Below, piece after piece: positions 39,411-48,057 of a stretch of 64,000 bases of DNA; within the stretch, counting starts at the first letter, position 1; every line of letters begins with the position of its first letter. Location of the stretch: the NCBI GenBank assembly GCA_964652235.1, contig CAZZDK010000009.1, forward strand, positions 8,643-72,642. The letters are read 5' to 3'. Below the pieces are notes generated by a model. It searched no databases and was not told the DNA's origin. It saw only the letters and a program-made list of their open reading frames with translations. The position numbers and the translations under genes were made by a program. This DNA is from CAZZDK01 sp964652235 (lineage in GTDB: Bacteria; Pseudomonadota; Alphaproteobacteria; UBA9219).

Positions 39411-40871
39411 CTACCCCACGCTTCCTTCCAAACTCACGCCGATAAGCTTTTGCGCCTCGACGGCGAACTCCATCGGCAATTCCTTCATGACTTCGCGGCA
39501 AAAGCCGTTCACGATCAGCGCCATCGCCTCCTCGGTCGTCAGGCCGCGCTGATGGCAATAAAACAACTGGTCCTCGCCGATCTTGGAGGTCGTCGCCTCA
39601 TGCTCGATCCGCGCGGTCGGGTTGCGCGATTCAAGAACGGGGAACGTATGCGCGCCGCAAGCGTCGCCGATCAGCAAGCTGTCGCATTGCGTCTTGTTGC
39701 GCGCGCCATGCGCCGTCCTCGCCATGCGAACCAGGCCGCGATAGGCGTTTTGGGCGCGGCCCGCGCTGATTCCCTTTGAGATGATCGTCGAGCGCGTGTT
39801 TTTTCCCAAATGGATCATCTTCGTGCCCGTATCGGCCTGCTGAAAATGATTCGCGATGGCCACGGAATGGAAAGCGCCGGAAGAATGGTCTCCCAGCAAG
39901 ACGCAGCTCGGGTATTTCCAAGTGATCGCCGAACCGGTTTCAACCTGCGTCCAGGAAATTTTCGAATGAGCTCCTTTGCACAGGCCGCGCTTGGTTACGA
40001 AGTTATAAATCCCGCCGCGGCCTTCCTTGTCGCCCGGATACCAGTTCTGCACCGTGGCGTATTTGATCTCCGCCCGGTCCAGCGCCACAAGCTCTACCAC
40101 GGCGGCGTGAAGTTGGTTCTCGTCGCGGCGCGGCGCCGTGCAGCCCTCCAGATAGCTCACATAAGAATCTTCGTCCGCGACGATCAGCGTCCGCTCGAAC
40201 TGGCCTGTTCCCGCGGCGTTAATGCGGAAATAGGTCGAAAGCTCCATGGGGCAACGGACGCCCTTGGGGATATAGACGAACGATCCGTCCGTAAAAACGG
40301 CGGCGTTCAAAGCGGCGAAGAAATTGTCCCCTGCGGGAACGACGGCGCCGAGGTATTTTTTCACCAGCTCCGGATAGAGCCGCACGGCGTCGCCGAGGGA
40401 GCAAAAAAGGATGCCCTGTTTTTCCAGCTCTTTTTTATAGGTCGTCGCGACGGACACGCTGTCGAATACGGCGTCCACCGCGACCCGCGGCGCGACGCCC
40501 GCCAGGATTTCCTGTTCCTTCAAAGGAATGCCCAGCTTTTCGTAGGTCTTGAGAATTTGCGGATCGACCTCTTCAAGGCTTTTCGGCCCTTCTTTTTTCT
40601 TCGGCGCCGCGTAATAGCAAATGTCCTGATAATCGATGGCGGGGTAATCGGCCTTGGCCCAATGAGGCTCTTCCCTTTTTTTCCAAAGCGCGAACGCTTC
40701 GAGCCGCCGATCAAGCAGCCAGTCCGGTTCGTTCTTTTTTTTCGAGATGAAGCGGATCGTTTCTTCAGACAAACCTTTGGGCGCCGTTTCCGTTTCCACT
40801 TCCGTGACGAAGCCGTGCTTATAGACGGAAGCCGAAAGCGCCGTCTCCGGCAAAAAAATCCGCTGAGCCAT
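39411..40871 (-). CDS. sufB: Fe-S cluster assembly protein SufB
   Basis: A 486-residue SufB with RRDENQLHAAVVELVALDRAEIKYATVQNWYPGD, WKYPSCVLLGDHSSGAFHSVA, and the C-terminal HEATTSKIGEDQLFYCHQRGL with its conserved Cys. It is the main cluster-building subunit of SufBC2D. It begins 9 bp after the Rrf2 regulator gene. Confidence 0.97.
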   Translation of the reverse strand: MAQRIFLPETALSASVYKHGFVTEVETETAPKGLSEETIRFISKKKNEPDWLLDRRLEAFALWKKREEPHWAKADYPAIDYQDICYYAAPKKKEGPKSLEEVDPQILKTYEKLGIPLKEQEILAGVAPRVAVDAVFDSVSVATTYKKELEKQGILFCSLGDAVRLYPELVKKYLGAVVPAGDNFFAALNAAVFTDGSFVYIPKGVRCPMELSTYFRINAAGTGQFERTLIVADEDSYVSYLEGCTAPRRDENQLHAAVVELVALDRAEIKYATVQNWYPGDKEGRGGIYNFVTKRGLCKGAHSKISWTQVETGSAITWKYPSCVLLGDHSSGAFHSVAIANHFQQADTGTKMIHLGKNTRSTIISKGISAGRAQNAYRGLVRMARTAHGARNKTQCDSLLIGDACGAHTFPVLESRNPTARIEHEATTSKIGEDQLFYCHQRGLTTEEAMALIVNGFCREVMKELPMEFAVEAQKLIGVSLEGSVG

Positions 40872-40880
40872 GCGCCGTTC

Positions 40881-41309
40881 CTATGCCGTTCCCTGAGAAA
40901 CGGCGAATTCCGAAAGCTTGACCTTTTCGAGCGATTCCATGACGGACCCGTTGACCCTTTTCCAGTTTTCCTGGATGGGACATACGCCGCCCACGGCGCA
41001 ATCGCACGTTTTTTTTCCGACCGCCTTTCCCGCGCATTCGGTCAAAGAGATGGGGCCGTCCACGGCTTCGATGATCTGAACGATGGAAAGCGCCGAAGGA
41101 TCTTTGATGAACGCATAGCCGCCCGCCGCGCCGCGCTGCGCGCCGACAATGCCGCCGCGCGCCAGAAGCTTCATGAGTTTCGCAACCGTCGGTAGAGGCA
41201 AGGAAGTCGAGGAGGCCAAAGAGGAGGCCGACCAGTTTTCGCTCGGCGATTCCATCATGTGCGAAAGAATAACAAAGGCGTAATCGGCTAATTTGCTCAT
41301 GCGCAACAT
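40881..41309 (-). CDS. Rrf2-family Fe-S-type regulator at the head of the suf operon
   Basis: A 142-residue winged-helix regulator of the Rrf2 family (IscR/SufR-like). The DNA-binding part is SKLADYAFVILSHM...SLPLPTVAKLMKLLARGGIVGAQRGAAGGY. Four cysteines (C92, C102, C104, C110) sit in a loop of the IscR type and could hold a cluster. The first ATG (41309) has GGGG upstream; a second ATG three codons later lacks a ribosome site. It most likely senses Fe-S status and controls the following suf genes, which is inferred from position and family. Confidence 0.93.
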   Translation of the reverse strand: MLRMSKLADYAFVILSHMMESPSENWSASSLASSTSLPLPTVAKLMKLLARGGIVGAQRGAAGGYAFIKDPSALSIVQIIEAVDGPISLTECAGKAVGKKTCDCAVGGVCPIQENWKRVNGSVMESLEKVKLSEFAVSQGTA

Positions 41310-41370
41310 AGGCTTTGCCCCAAATGGTATTTGTTTGGTCCTTTATGCTTAAGCGCTTCGCGCCTTGCGG

Positions 41371-42519
41371 TCAAGGGATCAAATAAACCAAAAGAGCGTT
41401 CAGCTTCCGCCGCCCTTCCGCTGTGGCGCGTAAAAAAGCGGCGCCCTCTTCCAAGAGCCCCTCCTCCAGGAGAGGTTGTCGTTTTTCTCTCGGTAAAAAG
41501 GATTCCATCTCTTCTCCGAACAAAGCCTTCCATCGGGCCTTTTCTATCCCTTGCGTCAAACGAAGCCCCATCATCAAGGCCTCGATCCGGGCGGCCTGGC
41601 CGTCCAGCCTTTCCTCTGCCATCGCCCCGCGACCTGTCCGTCGCGTTTCCTCCAGCCATTGTTGCGGCTTTTGAATGTTTTCCGTCGCTCGGCGGCCTTC
41701 CGGCAGGAAAAAGCGCCCCTGCGCCCCGGGACCGACGCCGATGTAGTCCCCGTAGGTCCAGTAAGTCAGGTTGTGGCGGCTCTCCTGCCCCGGCGCGGCA
41801 TGGTTCGAGATTTCATAGGCGGGCAGTCCGGCTTTTTCGAGGACGGCCTGCGTCTCCTGAAACATTTCCGCCGCCGCTTTTTCTTCCAGATTAAGCGGCT
41901 CCTTTTGCGTTTTTTTATGAAACGGTGTCCCCGGCTCGATCGTCAATTGATAGAGAGAAAGATGGCGCGGTGCGAAGGAAAGCGCCTCGTTCAGCTCTTC
42001 GCGCCAGGCATCGAGCGTTTGCCCGCGCCACGCGTAAATCAGATCGAAGGAAAAGCGAGCGAAGGTCTCCGCCGCCGCTTCAAGCGCCCGCCGCGCGGCA
42101 GACGCGTCGTGCGCGCGGCCCAGAAAGCGCAACGCCTCGTCGTCGAAAGACTGGACGCCCAAAGAAAGCCGGTTCACTCCCGCAGCCCGAAAAACCCGGA
42201 ATTTTTCTCTTTCCGAGGAAGAGGGGTTCGCTTCGAGCGTTATCTCGCAAGCTCTCGCAAGCGGCCAAAGCGTTTTTATCTTTTCAAGAATCGCAGCCAC
42301 GCTTTCCGGCTTCATAAGCGAAGGCGTGCCGCCGCCGAAATAAACGGATGTTATTTTCCTGTCCGGCAAAAGAGCGGCATAAAAAGACAGCTCTTTTTGA
42401 TAGGCCTCGACCCATGTTTTTTCGTCAAGCGCGTCCGGCAAGGGCTTTGAGTTGAAATCGCAGTACGGGCATTTCGAAACGCAGAAGGGCCAATGGATAT
42501 AAACGGCGAGCGAGGTCAT
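41371..42519 (-). CDS. hemW: HemW-like radical SAM heme chaperone
   Basis: A 382-residue HemW with the radical SAM cluster motif CVSKCPYC (C13, C17, C20). YFGGGTPSLM, EITLEANP and RLSLGVQSFDDEALRFLGRAH follow, and the C-terminal HemN-like domain includes NLTYWTYGDYIGVGPGAQGR. The CPYCDF form without the extra HemN cysteine indicates HemW (heme transfer) rather than coproporphyrinogen oxidase. It overlaps rdgB as ATGA in the rph-rdgB-hemW operon. Confidence 0.95.
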   Translation of the reverse strand: MTSLAVYIHWPFCVSKCPYCDFNSKPLPDALDEKTWVEAYQKELSFYAALLPDRKITSVYFGGGTPSLMKPESVAAILEKIKTLWPLARACEITLEANPSSSEREKFRVFRAAGVNRLSLGVQSFDDEALRFLGRAHDASAARRALEAAAETFARFSFDLIYAWRGQTLDAWREELNEALSFAPRHLSLYQLTIEPGTPFHKKTQKEPLNLEEKAAAEMFQETQAVLEKAGLPAYEISNHAAPGQESRHNLTYWTYGDYIGVGPGAQGRFFLPEGRRATENIQKPQQWLEETRRTGRGAMAEERLDGQAARIEALMMGLRLTQGIEKARWKALFGEEMESFLPREKRQPLLEEGLLEEGAAFLRATAEGRRKLNALLVYLIP

Positions 42520-43100
42520 GTCTCAAGCCGCTTTTTCAGCGCTCGCACGGCGCGGCCCCTGTGGCTCTGCGCGTCTTTTTCGGCGGCTTTCATTTCGGCG
42601 AAGGTCCGCGTTTCGCCCGCGGGCTGAAAACAGGGATCGTAACCGTGGCCCTTATCGCCGCGCGGCGGCCAGACGATTGTTCCCTCGCACCGTCCTTCGA
42701 AAAGCTCCTCGCGCCCGTCGGGCCAGACTAAAGCCAAAGCGGCGATGAAAAAGGCCGAGCGATCTTCGTTTTCCGCCAATTCTTCGTGAATCCGGCGCAT
42801 GGCCTTCATAAAATCTTTACCCGGCCCGGCCCACCTCGCGGAATAAATCCCCGGCTCGCCGGAAAGCGCCTTGACGCACAGGCCGCTATCGTCGGCGAGC
42901 GCGGGCAGCCTTGAAGCCTTCGCGGCGGCGCGGGCCTTGATCAGCGCGTTTTCCTGAAACGTCGTTCCCGTCTCTTCCGGCTCCGGCAAGCCCAGCTCGC
43001 CCGCCGAGACCATTTCCCCGACAAAGGGCGACAGCAGGGCCTGAAACTCCCTGAGCTTGCCTTTGTTGTGCGTGGCGATGACAAGGCGCGGAATTTTCAT
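42516..43100 (-). CDS. rdgB: RdgB/HAM1 non-canonical purine NTP pyrophosphatase
   Basis: A 194-residue Ham1 protein that removes ITP, XTP and dITP. VIATHNKGKLREFQALL, the SARWAGP motif, PALADDSGLCVKALSGEPGIYSARW and GHGYDPCFQPAG are conserved; the end is SHRGRAVRAL. The start is fixed by the one-base overlap with the rph stop (TGATG); a long upstream open frame is the shadow of rph. Confidence 0.96.
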   Translation of the reverse strand: MKIPRLVIATHNKGKLREFQALLSPFVGEMVSAGELGLPEPEETGTTFQENALIKARAAAKASRLPALADDSGLCVKALSGEPGIYSARWAGPGKDFMKAMRRIHEELAENEDRSAFFIAALALVWPDGREELFEGRCEGTIVWPPRGDKGHGYDPCFQPAGETRTFAEMKAAEKDAQSHRGRAVRALKKRLET

Positions 43101-43819
43101 CAGGCGTTCTCGATGACCGCCTTTTGGATCGCGGCCAGTTCGCCCGCCCCCTTGCGGGCCAGCGTCAGCAGGGCTTGAAACTGCTCTTCTTCGAAGGGGG
43201 CCTGTTCCGCCGTCCCTTGGATTTCGACGATCTTGCCCGCGCCCGTCAAAACGAAATTCGCGTCCGCCTGGGCCGAGGAATCTTCGGCGTAATCCAAATC
43301 CAAAAAGGGCTTTCCCTCGCAAAGCCCGCAGGAGACGGCCGCCACGCTGTCCAAAAGGGGCAAAGCCGCCAGCCTGCCCGTTTTCCGAAGGTGCTTAAGG
43401 GCCAAAGCCAGCGCCACATAGCCGCCCGTGATGGAGGCGGTGCGCGTGCCGCCGTCGGCCTGCAACACGTCGCAATCAATCTTGATTTGGATCTCGCCCA
43501 TGGCCTTGCGATCCACGACGGCGCGAAGCGACCGCCCGATGAGGCGCTGAATTTCCTGCGTGCGGCCCGTTTGTTTGCCGCGCGCAGCTTCCCGGTCGGT
43601 GCGGTCCTGCGTCGCGCGAGGCAGCATTCCATATTCGGCCGTTACCCAGCCTAGGCCGCTGCCGCGCATAAAGGGAGGAACTTTTTCGCAAATCGTCGCG
43701 GCGCAAAGAACGTGCGTGTCGCCGCATTTGATAAGACAGGAGCCTTCGGCGTATTTGGCGAAGCCCGGCTCAAGGGAAAGAGAGCGCAATTGATCGAAGG
43801 CGCGGCCTGAGGAGCGCAT
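43100..43819 (-). CDS. rph: Ribonuclease PH
   Basis: A 239-residue phosphorolytic 3' exoribonuclease that trims tRNA ends. LGWVTAEYGMLPRATQDRTDREAARGKQTGRTQEIQRLIGRSLR is diagnostic, and LQADGGTRTASITGGYVAL follows. The ATG at 43819 has AAAGGA upstream; 33 further open codons upstream are not conserved. First gene of rph-rdgB-hemW. The divergent hrcA gene often found next to rph is absent. Confidence 0.96.
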   Translation of the reverse strand: MRSSGRAFDQLRSLSLEPGFAKYAEGSCLIKCGDTHVLCAATICEKVPPFMRGSGLGWVTAEYGMLPRATQDRTDREAARGKQTGRTQEIQRLIGRSLRAVVDRKAMGEIQIKIDCDVLQADGGTRTASITGGYVALALALKHLRKTGRLAALPLLDSVAAVSCGLCEGKPFLDLDYAEDSSAQADANFVLTGAGKIVEIQGTAEQAPFEEEQFQALLTLARKGAGELAAIQKAVIENA

Positions 43820-44112
43820 AAAAAATCCTTTCTTCCGGAAGAACGACGCCCCCCTATAGCACGTCCAGACCTTTTGCGCGAAAAAGTGAAGGGAAACGGA
43901 AAGTTTCTTTTTTCGCACCTTCTTTTTTTGCCTATAAAGGAAAGCTTAACCTTTTTTAATCATTGAATCTCTTGCAAATATTTTAGCCTTTTGTTTTTGC
44001 TTCTTTTTATTGCTTTCATGCCGAAATCCTCTTAACATCCTCCTTGGAAATTGGTAGGAACCCAATCGCTTTTGAAGGAATCGTCACAACAAAGGTTTTT
44101 TGAGAGGTTTTT

Positions 44113-44265
44113 ATGCTAGCCCCCCGTCCTGTCAATCCGACCGAATGTTTAGCCGCCTTTGTCGGCGAGGGCATCGTGGCTGTCGTTCTTTTGCATCCAG
44201 AGCCGCACCATCCTGATTCCGTGCAGTTTTTCCGGGATCTTTTCCCGACGCCGAATCCGGCCTGA
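44113..44265 (+). CDS. Very small unknown gene (50 codons)
   Basis: An ATG with GAGAGG five bases ahead opens a 50-residue frame that begins MLAPRPVNPTECLAAFVGEG and is Pro/His-rich toward its end. It ends 20 bp before a strong terminator, so promoter, gene and terminator could make one small unit. It lies in the otherwise AT-rich gap between rph and the next small gene. No family is recognised. It may instead be the transcribed body of a regulatory RNA. Confidence 0.4.
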   Translation: MLAPRPVNPTECLAAFVGEGIVAVVLLHPEPHHPDSVQFFRDLFPTPNPA

Positions 44266-44284
44266 TTTTTATGGCTTTCTCCCA

Positions 44285-44316
44285 AACGCGCCCCTCCCCC
44301 CGGGGGGCGCGTTTTT
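44285..44316 (+). terminator. Intrinsic terminator
   Basis: The arms aacgcgcccc (44285-44294) and ggggcgcgtt (44304-44313) pair over 10 bp with a 9-nt C/G loop, followed by TTTTT. It would end transcription of the 50-codon gene. Confidence 0.85.
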
Positions 44317-44431
44317 GTTCGTTTTTTTCCGATAGATAAAATTTGTCTTAAATGCCCCGGATTCTTGAGAGGATCTTAGGCTTTTTAGGCTTTAATGGGA
44401 GCATAGTTTGAGGCTTTGTTTGAGGTGTTTC

Positions 44432-44713
44432 ATGCGACCCCAGCCCCTTGTCCTTCGCGCCCTCGGCGCCGCCAAAGAGGCGACTTTTTCGCGCGGCGGT
44501 CTTTTGGGAGAGAATTGGCCAGACCGCGCCGTTCGTCTTCAAACGGCGGTCCGGCTTGAAGGAAGGTCTTCTTATGCCGATCTGTCGGCCGCATCGGGCG
44601 ACGCCTTTGCTCTCGCGGCCAAAGGAGAACTTCCCTCTTACGCGGCGTCAAGGCCGCAAAAGGCCTCTTTTGCTTCCGCGCTTCTCGCCAGGCTGGGGCC
44701 GTCGAGAAACTAA
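44432..44713 (+). CDS. Small unknown protein
   Basis: A 93-residue protein beginning MRPQPLVLRALGAAKEATF, Ala/Leu/Ser-rich, with no membrane helix. GAGGTG precedes the ATG by 5 bp. A TTG start 24 bp upstream is possible. It overlaps the convergent HIT gene by 4 bp. No family is recognised. Base composition is like the neighbouring genes, which supports coding. Confidence 0.5.
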   Translation: MRPQPLVLRALGAAKEATFSRGGLLGENWPDRAVRLQTAVRLEGRSSYADLSAASGDAFALAAKGELPSYAASRPQKASFASALLARLGPSRN

Positions 44714-45072
44714 CGTTTCTCGACCATCCGCCCCAGCGCCGCGCCGCCGAGAATATGCACGTGGTAGTGCGGCACTTCCTGTCCGCCGTTTACGCCGCAG
44801 TTTGAGATGAGGCGATAGCCGCTTTCCTGCAAGCCCAGCATTTCCACCACCTCGCCGAGCGCGCGCATGAACCCGGCGATTTCCTTGTCGCTGGCCTCCC
44901 GCGTGAAGGCGAGCTGGTTTTCGTAGTCGCCCTTGGGAATCACGAGCGCGTGGATCGGCGCCAGCGGGTGAATATCGTGAAACGCGAGGGCAAAATCATC
45001 CTCGTAAATTTTCTTGCACGGGATTTCCGAGCGCAGAATTTTAGCGAAGATATTATCGGGATCGTAAGCCAT
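44710..45072 (-). CDS. HIT-family nucleotide-binding protein (HinT-like)
   Basis: A 120-residue histidine-triad protein. DNIFAKILRSEIPCKKIYEDDFALAFHDI is the typical HinT start. The triad is HYHVHIL near residue 102, preceded by NGGQEVPH. HinT proteins hydrolyse adenylated amines and lysyl-AMP. The gene follows smr on the same strand with a 15-bp gap. Confidence 0.95.
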   Translation of the reverse strand: MAYDPDNIFAKILRSEIPCKKIYEDDFALAFHDIHPLAPIHALVIPKGDYENQLAFTREASDKEIAGFMRALGEVVEMLGLQESGYRLISNCGVNGGQEVPHYHVHILGGAALGRMVEKR

Positions 45073-45087
45073 GGCGAAAAGCTCCTT

Positions 45088-45591
45088 TCATTTCGGTTTT
45101 TTCAGCAACACATAATACGCCCCCTCGCCGCCGTGATGGGGCGCGGCGAAACGAACGGCCCGAACAGCTTCGGCTAAAGGCGACGCTTCGCACCAACGCG
45201 GCAGATTGGCCCGAAGAACAGATCCGCCGTCCTGGCCTCTGCCCGTGATGACCAGCACGAGTCGCCGGTGAAGTTTTTGTTGTTTTTCGACAAAGGCGGC
45301 CAAGGTTTCGTGCGCCTGCGCTTCGGTTTTGCCGTGAAGGTCCAGCCGGGCCTCGATCACGACGTCGCCCAGGCTTAAATTGCGCTCGACTCGCAAATCG
45401 AGCGGCTCGGACTTGGCTGGCGCGGCGCCGCGCGGCGGAGAAGCCACAGAAATTTGTTCTTTTTCTTCTCTTTCCGGTTTTAACAGGGGCTGCGGCGCTT
45501 GGGTCTTTGCGGGGACAAGCGTTTTTTCTTCGGCCCCTAATTTCCGTACGCCTTTCGTATAGCTTTTCCAAACGTCGTCGTCTTTGGTCAT
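45088..45591 (-). CDS. Smr-domain protein
   Basis: A 167-residue protein with a C-terminal Smr domain: EARLDLHGKTEAQAHETLAAFV (LDLHG motif), LVLVITGRGQDGG (TGxG motif) and a terminal HHGGEGAYYVLLKK. The N-terminal 80 residues are charged and probably disordered. Smr domains cut or nick nucleic acids, and this short YdaL/SmrA-like form is found beside mltA in alphaproteobacteria. Its ATG overlaps the mltA stop (ATGA). Confidence 0.93.
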   Translation of the reverse strand: MTKDDDVWKSYTKGVRKLGAEEKTLVPAKTQAPQPLLKPEREEKEQISVASPPRGAAPAKSEPLDLRVERNLSLGDVVIEARLDLHGKTEAQAHETLAAFVEKQQKLHRRLVLVITGRGQDGGSVLRANLPRWCEASPLAEAVRAVRFAAPHHGGEGAYYVLLKKPK

Positions 45592-46640
45592 GGGCGGCCC
45601 TTCGGCAAAAAAACATACCATGTCCCGCGCTCCTGCATAGCGCCCGCTTTTTCCTCGGCCTGGCCGCCCGCGCCCCAGAACAGATCGCCGCGCAAGGGGC
45701 CTTTGATCGCCCCGCCCGCATCCTGCGCGACGGCCAAACGGCGATGTTTTTCCCCCGCGATCCAAACAGGCGCGCCGAACGGAATAAAGGCCGGATCGAC
45801 GGCCAAAGAACGCCCCGGCGTCAAAGCGACGCCCTGCGCGCCGACAAGCTCGCCCTCCGGCCTGATTTTGAAAAAGACGACTGAGGGATTGAGGTTCATC
45901 GTCTCTTGCTGCCGTGAAGGATATTTCTCAAGCCATTCGATCATAGCCCCCATCGTCACAGGCCTTTCCAATTCGCCCGTCCGCAGCAGAAAGGCGCCGA
46001 TATGGCGATAGGGATGGCCGTTGCGCCCGCCGTAACCGACATGGATCGCGCGTCCGTCCGGCAATAAAATGCGCCCCGACCCCTGCGTTTCGAGGAAAAA
46101 GGCCTCCATGGGGGAAGCGACCCAGGCGACGGGTGTCGCCCTTCCCTTCAGCGATCCGGCGGCGATTTCTTCGCGCGTATCGTAGGGAACGAGTTTGCCT
46201 TTCTCGATTTTGCCGAAAAGTTTTTGGTTTGTTTTGTTTTTGTCAAAAGCGCCGAGATCGACTTCGACCAAATCCTTAGGCCGCCCCCAAAGCGGCGTGC
46301 GAAACGGCCCTTCTTTTTTCAAAGAGCCCTGCAACGTCGCCTCGTAGTAACCCGTGAAAAGGCCGTCACCGATAATTTCATAGGGCGTAAATTGCTTTTC
46401 AAGCGCTTCGCGCACGCCTTTCTCGTCGCCCTCCTTAAGCCCGATCAAAGCGCGGCAGGCCTCGCTTTTTCGAGGGGCGTCCTTCCCGCAGGATTTTTTG
46501 AGCGCGGGCAGCGCCTCGCTGACCTTATCCTCTCTCCAGCCGGGCAGGTCGGCGAAGCTTCGCGCCTCCAGCCCTTCCGGCTCCCCCGCCCCCTGGCACG
46601 CGGCCAGAAAAAAGCAGACGAGGGCCAAAGCCCCTCTCAT
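45588..46640 (-). CDS. mltA: Membrane-bound lytic murein transglycosylase A
   Basis: A 350-residue MltA lipoprotein with lipobox LAAC (C15). FTGYYEATLQGS, GRATPVAWVASPMEAFFLETQGSGRI, NPSVVFFKI and the catalytic-Asp segment DAGGAIKGPLRGDLFWG are intact. It cleaves peptidoglycan glycan strands with formation of 1,6-anhydro ends. The start is set by the ATGA overlap with the Tim44-like gene. Confidence 0.95.
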   Translation of the reverse strand: MRGALALVCFFLAACQGAGEPEGLEARSFADLPGWREDKVSEALPALKKSCGKDAPRKSEACRALIGLKEGDEKGVREALEKQFTPYEIIGDGLFTGYYEATLQGSLKKEGPFRTPLWGRPKDLVEVDLGAFDKNKTNQKLFGKIEKGKLVPYDTREEIAAGSLKGRATPVAWVASPMEAFFLETQGSGRILLPDGRAIHVGYGGRNGHPYRHIGAFLLRTGELERPVTMGAMIEWLEKYPSRQQETMNLNPSVVFFKIRPEGELVGAQGVALTPGRSLAVDPAFIPFGAPVWIAGEKHRRLAVAQDAGGAIKGPLRGDLFWGAGGQAEEKAGAMQERGTWYVFLPKGRP

Positions 46641-47326
46641 GAACGCGTCTCGACCAATTGCCAGTTGGGATCGGGCGAACGCAGATCGCGCCGGAAAGTC
46701 CACAGATCGCGCACTTCCTCGGCGCGCCCCGGATCGCCGTCGAGAATTTGGCCCGAAGCGTCGCGCAGCACGTTGACCTGATGGCTTACGAACTCGACGG
46801 ACAGCGTGGCGACGGTATTTTCGATTCTGGCCGCGACGATATCCGCCGCCGCAAGCCGCTCCATGCGGTTTTCAAGCGTCTGGCCCGCCGCCTTGCGCGC
46901 CTCGATGGCTTTTTCGAACGGCCCCCGAACGGCGGGGCCGAGGAAACGGACGACGGGCGATAAATCGCCCGCCGCGAAACATTCCACGATTTTCGCGAAA
47001 ACGAGCTTCGCGCCGTCTAGGAATTTTTTCTCATCAAACGTGTGGTCCACCAGCCGGAATTGGTCGAGCGTCCCCGCCAGGGACATCGGCGCATGGCCCT
47101 GCGGCGTCAAGACGGAAGCCGTCGGCGCTGGCCGCGCGCGCCCTTCCAGAATCATCACGTCTTCCTCGTCCGTCGCGGACGGCTTGGTCTCTTTGGGAGA
47201 GGCGAACGGATCGGGCCGCGACGTGTCGTCGGCCTCATCCTCGTCCCTGCGGCCCAGAACGGAGCGCAGCCGCGCGATCACCAAAATCGCGACGACCGCG
47301 TAAATGAAAATGTCGAAGTTTTCCAT
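46637..47326 (-). CDS. Tim44-like (TimA) membrane-associated protein
   Basis: A 229-residue protein with one N-terminal membrane helix (MENFDIFIYAVVAILVIARLRSVLGRR) and a C-terminal Tim44-like domain. The helix motif RLRSVLGRR and the end, DLWTFRRDLRSPDPNWQLVET, are typical of alphaproteobacterial Tim44-domain proteins. These are thought to help maintain membrane protein or Sec-related functions, but the role is not settled. ATG codons at 47338 and 47326 and a TTG at 47362 are all possible starts; none has a strong ribosome site. The tim44-mltA-smr order is a conserved alphaproteobacterial arrangement. Confidence 0.88.
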   Translation of the reverse strand: MENFDIFIYAVVAILVIARLRSVLGRRDEDEADDTSRPDPFASPKETKPSATDEEDVMILEGRARPAPTASVLTPQGHAPMSLAGTLDQFRLVDHTFDEKKFLDGAKLVFAKIVECFAAGDLSPVVRFLGPAVRGPFEKAIEARKAAGQTLENRMERLAAADIVAARIENTVATLSVEFVSHQVNVLRDASGQILDGDPGRAEEVRDLWTFRRDLRSPDPNWQLVETRS

Positions 47327-47378
47327 GAAACGAAGCATAGCCGGGCCCGTCGTAAAGCGCAATTGGGTCGATGAAGGG

Positions 47379-48041
47379 TTAGGCCGCCATCGCGCGCTTA
47401 TAATACGCCGTCAGGCTGTAATTTTCCTTCTGTCCGAACGACCAAGACGCCAAGAATTGATCGATGGGCACGGCCTGTTCCGGTAAAGGCGGCAGTCCCG
47501 GATTTTGAAGATAGATGTTTTGTCCGTCCATGCCGTAAATCAAAACGAAATGCGTGCGCGTCCCCTCGGCCTTGCGCAAAGAGGGTCCGTTCACAAGAAC
47601 GCTTACATACGCGCCCTCTTCCAAATGGTTTGCAATATCTCCAAGAACGGCGGGCCGCACTTCTTTTGTGATGTTTTCGTTGCCTTCCGCCCAGCGCATG
47701 GCTTCAAGAAGAACGTCAAGGCTCGGGCTATGTGCCAGCTGATCTTGCATGAACGCCTCGCCGCCGCGCTCGCGCATGTAATCCCAGCCTCGTTCGATAA
47801 AAGCGCGATTGTTCCACGTTGAAACCAAATGCAACCGGCAGCCCGCTTCGATCAGGCTTCGCCAGAACATCAAGCCCCACGTGTATTTGCCCTCTTCTTT
47901 ATGGACAACACGGTCAATGGTCTCGAACGGCCAGTTTTGCTCGGGGAAAAACGTCTCAAGCACCATGCGCCAGCAAGCGGGGCCGCAGCGCGTATCGTCC
48001 TCGCTATTGGCGACAAAGCGAGGAAGAGGCAACCGAACCAT
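47379..48041 (-). CDS. C39-like cysteine peptidase fold protein next to parB
   Basis: A 220-residue papain-like protein of the peptidase C39-like type. The nucleophile motif is DDTRCGPACWRMVL (C19), the histidine lies in GTRTHFVLIYGMDG (H164) and the Asn in YLQNPG (N180). There is no signal peptide and no transporter domain, so it would act in the cytoplasm. Substrates are unknown; some relatives process bacteriocin-like leaders, others have unrelated roles. GGGGAGCG precedes the ATG. It follows parB by 16 bp on the same strand, an unusual neighbour for a segregation operon. Confidence 0.85.
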   Translation of the reverse strand: MVRLPLPRFVANSEDDTRCGPACWRMVLETFFPEQNWPFETIDRVVHKEEGKYTWGLMFWRSLIEAGCRLHLVSTWNNRAFIERGWDYMRERGGEAFMQDQLAHSPSLDVLLEAMRWAEGNENITKEVRPAVLGDIANHLEEGAYVSVLVNGPSLRKAEGTRTHFVLIYGMDGQNIYLQNPGLPPLPEQAVPIDQFLASWSFGQKENYSLTAYYKRAMAA

Positions 48042-48057
48042 GGGCTGCGCGCTCCCC

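Noticed and set aside
39810..41195. A 461-codon plus-strand frame opposite sufB and the Rrf2 gene
   Set aside because: Both minus-strand genes are certain, and the opposing frame has no motif.
44016..44285. An 89-codon minus-strand frame between rph and the next gene
   Set aside because: Composition is Lys/Ser/Thr-rich without a ribosome site; the opposite strand has a ribosome site and terminator instead.
47810..47826. tgttccacgttgaaacc in the C39-like gene as a parS site
   Set aside because: It has one extra base in the centre compared with the 16-bp parS palindrome, which would break ParB contact symmetry.
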